Assembly (NCBI RefSeq): GCF_000717715.1
Contig: NZ_JOAI01000019.1
Location: 1-64,000, forward strand
Direction of reading: 5' to 3'
Origin: Streptomyces sp. NRRL B-24484
Lineage (GTDB): Bacteria; Actinomycetota; Actinomycetes; Streptomycetales; Streptomycetaceae
Length of the DNA: 64,000 nucleotides
Below the pieces are notes generated by a model. The model was not told the DNA's origin. It ran no database searches and saw only the letters and a program-made list of their open reading frames with translations. This document shows, piece after piece, positions 37,746-47,239 of this stretch (the stretch's first letter is position 1; the number at the start of each line of letters is the position of its first letter). Position numbers and translations under genes: made by a program.

Positions 37746-38720
37746 TCACAGCGGGACGACGACGAGGCCGGCGACGTATCGGGCCAGCCGCGATGGGCCG
37801 TGTCCGGCGAGTGCCCGGTGGACGTCGTCGGGCACCGTGGGCCGCAGACCGGCGGCGACGTGGCCGAGATGGGCGACGGCATGGAACCGCGCCCTCCGCC
37901 CGGGTCGGTCGAGCAGGGTGCCGTCGGTGGTCCGGGCCGCGCACGGCGGCTGGTGCCGCAAGGCGTCGTGGACGATCCGGGCGACCGCGCCCGCGCCGGA
38001 CTGCGGTTCGGCGAGCAGCGGCCGCAGCCGGCGGTGCACGCCCTGCCGGGCGAGTTCCGCAGCCGTGGCGACGGGCGGGAACGGCTCGGTGCCGGGGGCG
38101 AGGAGCGACGCGAACGGGACGGCGCGCTCCAGCAGTTCGGGTCCGTCGAGGCCGCCGAGCCGGAGCCCGGCGTTCTCGGCCTCCTCGGCCCGGTACCGGA
38201 GGTCGGCACGGACCGCCAGGGCCGGCAGCAGGCCGGCAGCCCGGGTGTACGGCTGCCGGTCGTCCGCGGCCGCCTCCGTGGCAGCCGCTTCTCCTGCAGA
38301 CCCGCCGGCGGTGGCGGTGGCCGCCCCGGGGTGGAGCAGCAGCGCGGCGGGCACACCGAAGTGCTCGGACGTGTACAGCAGTCGGGTCAGCTGCGTGTCC
38401 GGGTGGGCCCGGCGGTCCGAGCCGATCCGCCAGACACCCGCGTGCCGGGTGAGGCTCCGGACCTGGATCAGGCAGCCGAAGCCCCGCCCGCCCGGCTCCA
38501 CCCACCACCAGAGCAGGTCAGCGCCGGTGGCCCTGCCGAGGTGGCTGTTGAACGAGACGTACCGGGCCGCGGGCGGCAGCTCCCGCAGCAGCCCGCGGAC
38601 GATCGCCTCCTCCGCAGGGAAGGACCCGCGGAAGAGCTCCCGGGCATGCATCCAGGGGCGGCGGCTGCGGGCAACGGCCCGGCCGTCGATCGGCAGACGT
38701 GCCCGGCCGGCCAGACTCAT
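37746..38720 (-). CDS. Hypothetical protein, DUF6615-like features
   Basis: A 324-residue soluble protein from ATG 38720. The block RATGADLLWWWVEPGGRGFG, CLIQVRSLTRHAGVWRIG and TQLTRLLYTSEHFGVPAALL recalls the GADWLWW...LVQAKRL pattern of DUF6615 proteins, suggesting a nuclease-like fold in its first half. The second half (LGHVAAGLRPTVPDDVHRAL) is alpha-helical. The frame extends to 40097 without a stop, but that part is antisense to other genes and has no ribosome site. The family link is tentative. Confidence 0.6.
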   Translation of the reverse strand: MSLAGRARLPIDGRAVARSRRPWMHARELFRGSFPAEEAIVRGLLRELPPAARYVSFNSHLGRATGADLLWWWVEPGGRGFGCLIQVRSLTRHAGVWRIGSDRRAHPDTQLTRLLYTSEHFGVPAALLLHPGAATATAGGSAGEAAATEAAADDRQPYTRAAGLLPALAVRADLRYRAEEAENAGLRLGGLDGPELLERAVPFASLLAPGTEPFPPVATAAELARQGVHRRLRPLLAEPQSGAGAVARIVHDALRHQPPCAARTTDGTLLDRPGRRARFHAVAHLGHVAAGLRPTVPDDVHRALAGHGPSRLARYVAGLVVVPL

Positions 38721-38820
38721 CGAGCTGCGCCCCCTCCGGTGCCCGGGCCGGCGGCCGGGTCGCAGGCCGCCGTCGTGGTCGAGCCCATGATGACCCATCG
38801 CCGTGTCCGCCGAGGGGGCG

Positions 38821-39736
38821 CCCCCGGCATCTGAACGCGCGGCCGGGAGGCCGGAGGCGCGTGCAGCGCCCGCGGCCTCCCGGCGCGGCAGCAAGACCGC
38901 ACCTGACGGCCCAGTCCAGGCGCAGGCGTCACACGCGTCTGATCGCGACCGCAACGGAGTTGGTGGCCGAGTGCGCGCAGGCGGCCGCGGCCGTCGACGG
39001 GCCGATCGCGGACGCCCCGCCCGAGCGGGAGGGCGTGCGGGGGAGCCCGTGGCCCATCGCCGCGCTCGCCGCGAGCGCATCGGTCCGCCGCGACGATGCG
39101 ACGATGCGCGACGAGGAACGCCGGCCCGCCGAGGCGGGCCGGGAGGGCGGGCAGGGCCGGACCATGTTCCGGCGCCGCTGCTCCCCTGGCGGGGGCGGAG
39201 AGCGCCGTGCTCGGCGAGCAGGTCGGCACGGACATCGTGCCGGGGCGGGCGCCGCCGGTGACCGCGGAACAGACGGCCGCCGTGGGCCTGGTCGGTGCGG
39301 GGTCCGACGTCATCGAGGCGTTGGAGGATCCCGAGGAGGCGTTCGCGCTGCCGGCCGAGCTGACCGCCACGGGCGAGCACAGCGGTGCGGAGGTTCTCGG
39401 CCAGGCCACCCACACCGTGCTGGTGGCGGCCCTGCTGGTGTTGCAGGACGCCGCCCGTGAGAGGAACCCGAGCCTGACGGCGGAGGGCTGCCTGCATGCT
39501 GCCCGGCAGCTGGCCCTGGTGGTGTTTGTGGCGAGCCTGGACCCCGAGCCGGTCCGGCCCCCGGCGGCCCACTCCCTCGTGGGTGGAGGGTCGTTCCGCC
39601 GTAGCCTGCGACAACGTGCAGCTGCGGTGTTCGTGCTGCCCCGACGCACGATCGGCTGTAACTGCCGGCCCTCCGCGGTTGTCGGTGGCCTCTGGTCTGA
39701 TGCCGGGCGAGGTCGAGCAGCCGGGAGGCGGAGGCG
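38821..39736. other. 916-bp stretch without a confident gene
   Basis: Two plus-strand frames have some coding character: RLIATATELVAECAQAAAAV before about 39190, and DIVPGRAPPVTAEQTAAVGL through HTVLVAALLVLQDAARERNP after it. They may be halves of one frameshifted gene, but no start or family is recognisable. The opposite-strand frames look like shadows. Confidence 0.3.
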
Positions 39737-40228
39737 ATGGGCATTCTGACGGACTACTTCCGGGCGCCGGACGCCGATGCCGTCCGGCGGGTCCTGGCAC
39801 GGACGGAGGGCTCGTCCCCGCTCTCGGGCCGGCAGCCCGCCTTCGACGGGGTCCGGTCCAAGGGGCTGGATCCGTACGTCGTCCTCGGACAACTGGTCGC
39901 GGCCGTCCAGGAGGTCCCCTGGGACGTCGACATCGTCGAGGACACGCCCGTCCGGCCGCCCGGCCCGGAGCCCCACGCGCACGTGGTGGACGACGACGAC
40001 CCTTGGGCGACCGGACCGTGGGTGGTGGAACTCCATGCCGCCACCCGTGACACCCTCGCAGGGGTGCCGGACACGGAGGTGCCGGCGGTCGCCGCACGGT
40101 GGGCTCGGACGGAGGAACTGCACGGCGTCGACGGCGAGGACATGCAGCCGGCCGTCACCTGGCTGGTCGGCCTCGCTCGGCGCGCCCGGGCGGACGGCGA
40201 ACTCCTCTACTGCCGGACGTGCCTCTGA
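39737..40228 (+). CDS. Conserved hypothetical protein
   Basis: A 163-residue acidic soluble protein starting MGILTDYFRAPDADAVRRVL. ATG 39737 has GGAGGCGGAGG directly upstream. It ends in a Cys-containing LLYCRTCL. The N-terminus resembles small actinomycete hypotheticals that start MGxLxDYFRA; some YfbM/DUF1877 proteins begin similarly, but I cannot confirm a link. No membrane segment or catalytic motif is visible. Confidence 0.7.
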   Translation: MGILTDYFRAPDADAVRRVLARTEGSSPLSGRQPAFDGVRSKGLDPYVVLGQLVAAVQEVPWDVDIVEDTPVRPPGPEPHAHVVDDDDPWATGPWVVELHAATRDTLAGVPDTEVPAVAARWARTEELHGVDGEDMQPAVTWLVGLARRARADGELLYCRTCL

Positions 40229-40530
40229 GGCTGCGCCCACCACGTGCTCCGAGCGACGACGGTGCGGCCCGGGAGTTCAGGCACTGCTTCGCGGCGGTCG
40301 GCACCAGGCCGCCGAGGCGGGTCCTCGCGTGGTCGTGGGCCATCAGGTGCTGCAGGGTCGGGACGGCTCGCGGATCCCTGGTGGCGGCGAGGGCGCGGCA
40401 GGCGGGTGCGTGCAGGCCGTCGCCGCGGAGGAGGCGGCGAGCTTGGCGACCGTACGGAAGAGCAGGTGGACGGTGCTGTCCGTGCCGCCGACGGGCAGGG
40501 CGTCCAGGTCGCCGGCCACCGCCGCCGTGG
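40229..40530 (-). pseudogene. HEAT-like repeat protein remnant
   Basis: One minus-strand frame reads GDLDALPVGGTDSTVHLLFR and TVAKLAASS. Another frame, nearer 40229, reads MAHDHARTRLGGLVPTAAKQ and CLNSRAA. They look like parts of one helical-repeat protein interrupted by a shift near 40400. No start is visible. Confidence 0.25.
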
Positions 40531-40533
40531 GGT

Positions 40534-40579
40534 GGGGCCCGGGAAGTGCTGCGCCGACGGGCGCAGCTTCCCGGGCCCC
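40534..40579. terminator. Terminator of sapA-like gene
   Basis: Arms 40534-40555 and 40560-40579 pair over 20 bases with a two-base bulge and a GACG loop. The hairpin lies 23 nt past the sapA-like stop on the minus strand. Confidence 0.75.
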
Positions 40580-40602
40580 GGGACGGCGGGGTCGTTCACC
40601 GA

Positions 40603-41013
40603 TCAGCCGCAGTGATCCCAGTCGGACGCCCAGCGGATGCCCTCCGCCTGCCCGCCCCAGGAGATGCAGGTGTTCTTGGCGCTGAGCTTCACCGGGCCGG
40701 CGTAGAACTTGTAGAAGCCCCAGTCGGGGGACTCCACCATGTCGCTCTTGCGGATGATCTGTACCCGCAGGTCGTACGTCCTGGTCCCGTTAGGGCTCCG
40801 CACCCAGGTGACGGCACAGTTGCTCGACCCGTTGTAGAACAGGTAGATGTCGGCCACCGTGCCGAGGGCGTGGTGGTCGATCTGGTAGTAGCCGCTGCCG
40901 CATGCGCCGCTCGGGGTGGTGGCCGCCGCGGCCGGCGTGGCCACGGACACCGTTCCCGCGACCATGGCCAGAGCGCTGAGCGCGAGGGCGGCTGTCCGCT
41001 GTGACGTGCGCAT
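40603..41013 (-). CDS. sapA: Spore-associated protein A (SapA)-like secreted protein
   Basis: Small secreted protein of 136 residues, found on or near spores in Streptomyces. A signal peptide (MRTSQRTAALALSALAMVAG to AAA) precedes a mature domain with two probable disulfide pairs: ACGSGYYQIDHHALGTVADI, NCAVTWVR, NTCISWGG and SDWDHCG. This matches the SapA family in length and cysteine pattern. ATG 41013 has GGAG five bases upstream. The gene is monocistronic, followed by its own terminator. The gap 41014-41489 upstream shows no gene. Confidence 0.8.
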   Translation of the reverse strand: MRTSQRTAALALSALAMVAGTVSVATPAAAATTPSGACGSGYYQIDHHALGTVADIYLFYNGSSNCAVTWVRSPNGTRTYDLRVQIIRKSDMVESPDWGFYKFYAGPVKLSAKNTCISWGGQAEGIRWASDWDHCG

Positions 41014-41489
41014 GAATCTCCGTTCGGTACATCCCTGTCTGGATCTTGCCGCAGGCACGATAGCAGCGGGCAAGATCATCTGACTACGGGTCGGGGCGGC
41101 CGGTGGGCCGATCTCGTCCGGTTCCACTGCAACCTGACGTCGGGTCAGGAGCGTTGTCCATGCAGGGGTGGTCGAACGGCTGACTGCTCGGCGAGCTGTG
41201 CGAGCTGCCCCGGGGTGAGACCTTCCGCCGCGACCGGCCGACCGCGCCCACCCGCTGAGATCCGGCCGCACTTCGCCTCCAACCCCCGGACGGCCGGTCG
41301 GCGGCGGCGCCGAGGCCCGGTGACCGCTGCCGATCCCAGGTCCTGAACGCCGTCCGCCCGGCCGCCACGGGCCGCAGGCCATGGGTACCGTCCCCGGCCG
41401 GGAGCTCAAAGAGCGGTTCCGGCGACGGGACGGCCCGCGGGCGGCGCCCCACGCGCTGACGCGGCGTCGAACCGTGAGTGGGCCGGCCC

Positions 41490-41906
41490 TCACGCCGTCC
41501 CGGCCCGGGCGGCCTCAACCGCTGCCATCAGCGGCGTGATGTCCCGCTCGAAGCTCACCTCGTGCAGCAGCGTGGTCCACCGCCCGCCCGCGCGCTGCCG
41601 GACGAAGCAGTAACGCACCGGCACGCCCTGCTGCTCGCGGCGCATGATCACGGTGCCCTGGTCGCCGCGCACGACGGTGGCGAGGAAGCGCACGTCGTCC
41701 ACCGAGTCGCCGACCTGCTTCCCCTGGTCGCGCATGGCCCGGAAGTGCAGTATGAACTGCTCCTTGGTGATCGTCACCACCTGCCCGGCCTCGTCGGTGC
41801 GGATGTTCTCGAACGACGGGTCGTAGAGCTCGTCCAGCGTCTCGACGTCCACCGCAAGGCCGGCGTCGAGGTACTCGCGCATGCGGGTGATCAGTGACTG
41901 GTCCAT
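41490..41906 (-). CDS. NTF2/SnoaL-like protein
   Basis: A 138-residue protein with the cone-shaped NTF2-like fold. MREYLDAGLAVDVETLDELY, DPSFENIRTDEAGQVVTITK and a pair of beta-hairpins (TVIMRREQQGVPVRYCFVRQ) match the nuclear-transport-factor-2 family used for small-molecule isomerases, hydrolases and binding proteins. ATG 41906 follows GGAGC at five bases; a longer frame to 42020 has no ribosome site. The substrate is unknown. Confidence 0.75.
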   Translation of the reverse strand: MDQSLITRMREYLDAGLAVDVETLDELYDPSFENIRTDEAGQVVTITKEQFILHFRAMRDQGKQVGDSVDDVRFLATVVRGDQGTVIMRREQQGVPVRYCFVRQRAGGRWTTLLHEVSFERDITPLMAAVEAARAGTA

Positions 41907-42242
41907 TGCGGCTCCTGTGCTTGTGGTTCTGTCGGACGGGGCGTGTCCCCCGCCCCTGCTGCACCAAAGTCGCACGGGCCGGCGGCAGATCACCGGCACG
42001 CCGCTGTCGGTCGGGTGCACCGCGTTGTCAGCGGACTGACGGATCGTCCGACGCCTCGGTCACCACGAGGGGGCGAACCGGCAGTCCGGGTGTTCGGGCG
42101 ATTCCCGCCGGCCCTGGGCGTCCCATGACATCGGATCCGCGAGGGCCCGGCGCTGCGGGAGGACCCCTCCCGCTCCAACCGTCCCCACTCGCTCCCTGCG
42201 CGGTCCACCGCCCGGGATCCGCACCGACGAGGTCGGCCTGAC

Positions 42243-42461
42243 GGAGCACCGGCGCCGGTCGCCGAGATCATCCGGGACTCGGCCCGGCGCCGGGGGTACC
42301 CGCCCTTCGTGCGCGAGATCGGCCGGGCCGTCGGCCTCTCCTCCACTTCCTCCGTCATCCCGCGGGTGTGCTGCGGGTCGGTGTCGGACGCAGCTGGACG
42401 GTTTGCCCTGGTCGGAGACCCACATCGGCTCTTCGGTGTGCAACAGCGCCGTTGCAACTGA
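42243..42461 (+). pseudogene. LexA N-terminal HTH fragment
   Basis: The frame reads VAEIIRDSARRRGYPPFVRE, then IGRAVGLSSTSSV, and later ALVGDPHRLF before TGA 42459. This is the winged HTH of LexA, which recognises SOS boxes, with the middle helices missing and the whole protease domain absent. There is no start codon. It must be a degraded duplicate, since LexA proper would be elsewhere. Confidence 0.55.
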
Positions 42462-42651
42462 TCGGTTGTCCGGGTACGGGCGGACGGGAGATGTCGCTGA
42501 TCCTGTGACGCCGGGCCCGGCGGGAGCCGGTGCGAGGTGGCGCGAGGTCGAGCCCGAGGTCGCCACGCAGGCATCCCCGGCCCCCGGAAATCGCACGTAC
42601 GGGTGGATGCGTACCGGGCGTGTTTTCGACAGGTCGAATGAGAGCCACCTG

Positions 42652-42736
42652 GGCGGCGAGTTCGGGAGCCACTGCGTGATCAGGCGCCGGGTGCGGGGCT
42701 TGTGCCTTCGTGATCGGCAGCGAGTTCCGGAGCCAC
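42652..42736. repeat. Direct repeat pair, 21 bp
   Basis: 42652-42672 and 42716-42736 share GAGTTC, GGAGCCAC and 19 of 21 bases in the same orientation, 64 bases apart. They lie in the gap 42462-42988, in which no gene is supported. Confidence 0.4.
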
Positions 42737-42988
42737 CCCGATCGAGTGACCTTTGCCCGCGCCGGCATGGCAGCCGCTGCCGAGCGGCCGGGCGTGGGTA
42801 GTTTTGCGGTCCCAGGTCCTCTCGGGCCGGCCCCTGGTAGGCCCGGCCAGCGAGGGCCGGGCGTCCCCGCCCCGGATGCGGCCACGGCGGATCGAGAGCG
42901 GCACAATCGCCGGCGGCCTGGTTCGAAGCATTGCTTCCGGCCATGCCCAGGGTGGACTCTGGATGCTCGACCGTCGTTGGGGGGCACG

Positions 42989-43615
42989 GTGGCTCGGGTC
43001 TTCACTCGCATGTTTCTGATTGCTTCGCTCATGGCCGCGGCGTGCGGTGCGGCGGACGACGGGGGCCGCCCGGTCGTTCCGCCGCATTCAGCCAAGGTGT
43101 CGGCCCACCCGGTGGTTCTGCCGGATCCGGCCCCGGTGGAGGCTCAATGGGTCCTGGACACCTTGTCGCCGACGTCATACTGCCCGGCGCCCACGCTGTC
43201 GACCTTGATGGTGCTCGACTCCAGTGGTCACGATCGGGCTGAGGTGGTCTGGCTGGTGGACAACATCGAGGTGTGTTTCGCGAGCATCTACGGTGGCGCC
43301 TTGATGCCATTGCAGGATGTCCGGCGCAGCCGGGTCGACGAGCTCGCCGCTGAGCCCGAGCCCATCTGGCTCACGAGCGAGGAAGGCGCGGCGGGCGCGC
43401 CGTACCTGTTCGCGGTCTTCACCGGCGCGGTGGGCGAGGTGACGATCAAGGGCGACGGCTTCCACGTCTTCAGTCCGGTGCACCACCGGACGGTCGACCT
43501 CGGCGACGGCCGATTCGTCACCTTCGTCGGGTTCCACTTCCTGGACTTCAACGTCGAGGTCAGCCCCGATATGGCTCTGTGCACTTCGGAGGGGTCCTGC
43601 CGAAAGCTGACGTGA
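42989..43615 (+). CDS. Putative lipoprotein
   Basis: A 208-residue exported protein. GTG 42989 is followed by FTRMFLIASLMAAACGAADD, a signal with a lipobox-like AAAC, so the mature protein may be membrane-anchored. Two further cysteines (PTSYCPAPT and IEVCFASIYGG) may bond, and CTSEGSCRKLT ends the chain. The beta-rich body (YLFAVFTGAVGEVTIKGDGF, RFVTFVGFHFLDFNVEVSP) gives no family I recognise. A GGGGG lies five bases before the start. Confidence 0.6.
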   Translation: MARVFTRMFLIASLMAAACGAADDGGRPVVPPHSAKVSAHPVVLPDPAPVEAQWVLDTLSPTSYCPAPTLSTLMVLDSSGHDRAEVVWLVDNIEVCFASIYGGALMPLQDVRRSRVDELAAEPEPIWLTSEEGAAGAPYLFAVFTGAVGEVTIKGDGFHVFSPVHHRTVDLGDGRFVTFVGFHFLDFNVEVSPDMALCTSEGSCRKLT

Positions 43616-43981
43616 CACGCACGGGCCTGCCGCGAGGCCAGGCCCGGATCCCGGTCGGGACGCCTCTACCACCCCGGCTCCTCCGCTTACGCTCATCGTC
43701 TCGCCAACGCCCGCACCACCCTGAACCACGCCCGCACCGCCGCCACTGACCCCATCACCACCCCTCGCACCAACAGTCACCCCGGCCTCCTGACTGACCG
43801 TGATCAAGGACCACAGCCTTGCAGCGCCAGCTGGAGCAGTCGATCACCATCCGCGAACGCGGCGTGTCGCGCCCCTGCTCGGGGTGGCTCTCAATCTCGG
43901 TGTCCGAACCGGTGGCTCCCGATCTCGGTGTCCGACCGGCTCTCAAAACACCTGTCCAATACACCGGGCGCTGCTGCATGT

Positions 43982-44869
43982 TCAGAAGTTGTCCGGGCCA
44001 CCGGCCACCGGACGTCGGGCGTCGGGGCCGGAAGACCAGGGGGTACGGGGCCGCTCGGCGCGTTCGCCGTCCACGACGATGTCGAGTCGCTCGTTGAAGA
44101 ACGCGACGAGGCCCCGGATGTGCTCGGCATCGTGCAGGGGCTGCCGGTAGCTCCAGCCGATGTCGGGCAGGACACGGCCACCGGCCGCGGCGGACCAGTA
44201 GGACGCCTGTCCCTTGTAGGCGCACCAGGTGCGGGTACTGCTCGGGGTGAGCTCGGCGCGGACATCCTCGAGGGACAGGTAGTAGCGAGTTGGCAGCAGG
44301 GTCTCGAACAGCAGAGTCGGCCGGAACGACTCGGCCAGCACCTCGCCGTCCGACTCCACCCGGACATGGCGCGAGGCCGCCAGCACGTCGATGCGGTGGA
44401 ACGGGTCCCTGGGGTGAGCGACGTTGCGTTCGTCTTCCTCGTACCAGGCGTCGAAAGCCCGGAAATCCAGGACGACGTACCCGTCCAGGGCGGGGTCGGC
44501 GGGCTGGAACCCGGCTCCGCACCGATCCTGCCCGTCGGCTCTCAGGTCTACTGCGCGGCCCTCGGCGCTGTGCACGGTGAACGGAACCGGCGGGTCGAAC
44601 ACCGGCCGGGCGAACAGGTCGGGCATGTGCGCGCCAGTACCGTCCGCGGCGGCCGTCTCCGCCGTGCCGGCCGGTGACAGCTCCGTCGAGATGTCGCCGA
44701 CCGGCACGGCGTAGGACGCCACGATCCGACGCGGCTCCCAGACCAGCACGGCCCTCGTGGTGTCCACGACCGTGCGCCCGCCCAGGACGGCCCGGATGCG
44801 CTTGCCGATCGGCTCGTGCCGGAGCTCGCCCAGACCTTCGGTCAGCAGGTCGCGCATCCGCGTGCTCAT
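43982..44869 (-). CDS. DUF427 domain protein
   Basis: A 295-residue protein with two DUF427 units, small beta-tent domains of unknown role common in actinobacteria. The first unit has KRIRAVLGGRTVVDTTRAVL and VWEPRRIVASYAVP. The second has RHVRVESDGEVLAESFRPTL, then TRYYLSLEDVRAELTPSSTR and TWCAYKGQASYWS. ATG 44869 has a strong GGAGGA eight bases upstream. The gap 43616-43981 to the lipoprotein gene contains only unrecognised open sequence. Confidence 0.85.
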   Translation of the reverse strand: MSTRMRDLLTEGLGELRHEPIGKRIRAVLGGRTVVDTTRAVLVWEPRRIVASYAVPVGDISTELSPAGTAETAAADGTGAHMPDLFARPVFDPPVPFTVHSAEGRAVDLRADGQDRCGAGFQPADPALDGYVVLDFRAFDAWYEEDERNVAHPRDPFHRIDVLAASRHVRVESDGEVLAESFRPTLLFETLLPTRYYLSLEDVRAELTPSSTRTWCAYKGQASYWSAAAGGRVLPDIGWSYRQPLHDAEHIRGLVAFFNERLDIVVDGERAERPRTPWSSGPDARRPVAGGPDNF

Positions 44870-45048
44870 CTGCGACTCCTCCAGAGGCAGGTCTCCCTGG
44901 CAAGTCCCAGCGTGGCACCGACAGCGACCGCTCGCGCGGCCGCACGGGCCGGTGCCCGTGCCGCGCCCTTCCCGTGCCTGCAGCAGGAGCACCGGGCCTA
45001 CGCGGCGGGTGACCGGCGCTGGCGGCGCACAGCGCGTTCCGGGCTGGG

Positions 45049-45263
45049 GTGGACAAGCAGGACCAGGTCGGTCTCGGTTCCGGCATCCGCGGTGTGCGCC
45101 CGTACGTCACCGACGTGCGGGCGAAGTTCAAGTACGACGACCACAGGCCCGTCGAGCACCGCACCGACACCGCCCGCTCACCGAGCGCGGCACCGCCCTG
45201 GACGTGCCCACCGCGGCCCAGCAACCGCGCCGCCCGGAGCGCACCGGCACCTGGAAGCCCTGA
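45049..45263 (+). pseudogene. FMN-binding (PaiB-like) protein remnant
   Basis: The frame DKQDQVGLGSGIRGVRPYVT, then DVRAKFKYDDHRPVEHRTD, continues after a shift near 45170 with LTERGTALDVPTAAQQ and ends GTWKP-stop. It resembles the C-terminus of FMN-binding negative-regulator-type proteins; the identification is from memory. The flavin-binding N-terminus is gone. The stretch 45264-45846 after it shows only scraps. Confidence 0.35.
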
Positions 45264-45846
45264 CCCGGCTGCCCCGGCCCGCTCTCGTCGAACGGACACC
45301 CCTTCGCGACGGCCATCTCGGCCCTGCCGTCGCCGACGCCTTCCCGACACCCTCATCGCCGTCGTCACCGCCACCGGCCTGTGCGGCCACGGGCCCCGGC
45401 CCGTCCCCGGCAGCGACCTGGCCGCCGAGGGCTGGGACCGGGACCCGTACCTGTGCGGGTCCGCCGAGCAGGCCGCACCCTCGCAGGCCGGATCTCCTGT
45501 ACCGCCGACGGCTGGGCCACCCACATCGACGGCCGCCTCGTCATCGACGCCACCGACAGCGAACCCCGGCTCTCCCCCTGACGCACCCCTCGCCCTCACC
45601 CTGCTGCGCATGGCCCTCGACCGGCACCTCGCCCGACTCCCCACCGCCGGCAGAGAAGGGCGCCCGGGCGACGGCAGCCACAGTCGGCCGGGCAGGGCGA
45701 ACGAACAGCGGCTCCCCGGGAGGCATTGGCATGAGCCCGGGGAGCCGCGACGATCCTCTCACCCGCCGCGGCACCGCCGGCACCGGTTCCCGGATACGGC
45801 CGGGCCGACAGGTGGGGCGGGGCCGGCGTGTGGTTCGGGTTCGGCG

Positions 45847-45977
45847 GCGCGGGACTTCGCCCTGATCGAGGACGCCGGCCACTTCGCCTCCTTCCGTCAC
45901 CCCGAGCAGTCCTGCACCTCATGCTGACCAAGGTCCGCCCCCTGGTCGCCGACCGGCTACGGCCCGCCGCCGCGTGA
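45847..45977 (+). pseudogene. Alpha/beta hydrolase C-terminal remnant
   Basis: DFALIEDAGHFASFRHPEQ supplies the catalytic-histidine region of an alpha/beta hydrolase (GHF). A shift near 45908 leads to MLTKVRPLVADRLRPAAA and stop. The remainder of the enzyme is absent. Confidence 0.45.
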
Positions 45978-46044
45978 AGCCGCCGCAGACGATCGCCCGG
46001 CCCCACCCCGCCCGACCGGCCGACCCATGAACCGCTCTGCAGGA

Positions 46045-46303
46045 ATGCACCCCCGGCTCCACGGTCGACGTCCTGTTCACCTTCACGCCCGGCATGCCGC
46101 GCTTCGACCGTCTGCGCCTGCTCGGCCGGGTCATGCGCGGCGAGGCGAGCCCGCAGGAGATCAAGGACTCCTCCGAGCTGTACGACACCCACTACGTCGA
46201 CAGCCCGCTCCGGTACGCCACCCTGGACACGGCTGCCAAGCGGCCCGGCCGTGATCGCCTATGACTTAGGCCACGCTTATTCCTAATGTCCTGGTTAGTC
46301 CAA
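46045..46303 (+). pseudogene. Unrecognised protein C-terminal remnant
   Basis: A frame without start reads STVDVLFTFTPGMPRFDRLR, then EIKDSSELYDTHYVDSPLRY. A shift near 46247 restores AVIAYDLGHAYS-stop. The pieces form one coherent helical C-terminus, but I do not know the family. Confidence 0.3.
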
Positions 46304-46327
46304 GATGGAACCTTTAGGGTCATATCC

Positions 46328-46483
46328 ATGCGAATCGTCCCCGCGACCCGAGCCTTCAGCAACAACCCCGCCAGCCCTGCCCCGGCGCGGGACTGCCACA
46401 GCTGCAACGGCTGGGGCACCCTGGTCGCGCCGAACGGACGAGGACTGATCGCCTGTCCCGACTGCCAGGACGACAACTGCTGA
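46328..46483 (+). CDS. Small zinc-ribbon-like protein
   Basis: A 51-residue protein starting MRIVPATRAFSNNPAS. It carries two CxxC pairs (DCHSCNGWG and IACPDCQ), a DnaJ-type zinc-ribbon pattern. The upstream 60 bases are AT-rich for this genome, as at promoters, and no strong ribosome site is visible. It ends DDNC. Small Cys-pair proteins of this kind are common in Streptomyces and unstudied. The gap 46484-46969 holds no supportable gene. Confidence 0.5.
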   Translation: MRIVPATRAFSNNPASPAPARDCHSCNGWGTLVAPNGRGLIACPDCQDDNC

Positions 46484-46969
46484 CCCTGCGGCCCCTAACG
46501 CCCCACTCGGAACCCGTTCCCCCGCCCGCGACCCGGCCGAGCCTCCGACGCTCCGGCCGCGAGACCGAAGAGGTCGGCTCGCCGGCCGTTCCCGCTTCCC
46601 CCGCCCCGGCCACCCCCTCGCGTGCCGGCCAGGCCGTACGCGTGCCGTCCGCAGGCCGCCGGCACGGTCCGTGCACGGCCATGAACCTCCTGGTCAAAGC
46701 CCTGCGGCACGCAGTTCAGGCGGTCTACCATTCCCGGCACGGTCGCACTCTCATCCCCCGTGCCGGCGCGACCGTGCCCAGCGGTCGCGCCAATGTGCGG
46801 CCGCCGCCCGGCCGGCCGGGACGACGGCGCCGTTACACGCCCGCCGTCCCGGCCGGCTGCGCCCCGGGGGATCGGGGCAGGGATCGACCGGGCACCGTTT
46901 CGCGGACCGGACGGGTTGCCCGGGCGTGGATTCCCGCCCGGGCAGCACCAGGCCTGGCGGGGTCTGTCC

Positions 46970-47239
46970 ATGCCTGAACTGTTCGGTCCGCTTCTTCCGG
47001 TGTTCGCTCTGCCGTGCTGCCCGGCCTGTGGGCGCGACCCCCAGGACACGCGGGCGGAGCCCGGCGGCACGCTGTGCTGCAGGTGCTGCAGGACGATGCG
47101 GCGGGTTCCGACGGGCCGACCGCCGTACGGGCCGGACGATCCGGCGGCGACCGTGCCGCACCCGGGGCGGTTGGCCGCTCCGACCGGTCGCAAGGCCCGC
47201 CCGGGCCGCTCGCAGCCCGGGAAGGCACAGCGGTCGTGA
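46970..47239 (+). CDS. Cys-rich small protein
   Basis: An 89-residue protein, MPELFGPLLPVFALPCCPAC onward, with CCPAC and CCRCC clusters about 20 residues apart that could bind zinc. The C-terminal 45 residues are Pro/Arg-rich. ATG 46970 has GGCGGGG seven bases upstream. Its stop overlaps the ATG of the next gene as TGATG, so the two are probably co-translated, which supports both being real. Confidence 0.5.
   Translation: MPELFGPLLPVFALPCCPACGRDPQDTRAEPGGTLCCRCCRTMRRVPTGRPPYGPDDPAATVPHPGRLAAPTGRKARPGRSQPGKAQRS

Noticed and set aside
43755..45644. A 629-codon minus-strand frame
   Set aside because: It is shifted against the DUF427 gene, which has a better ribosome site and clear domain pattern.
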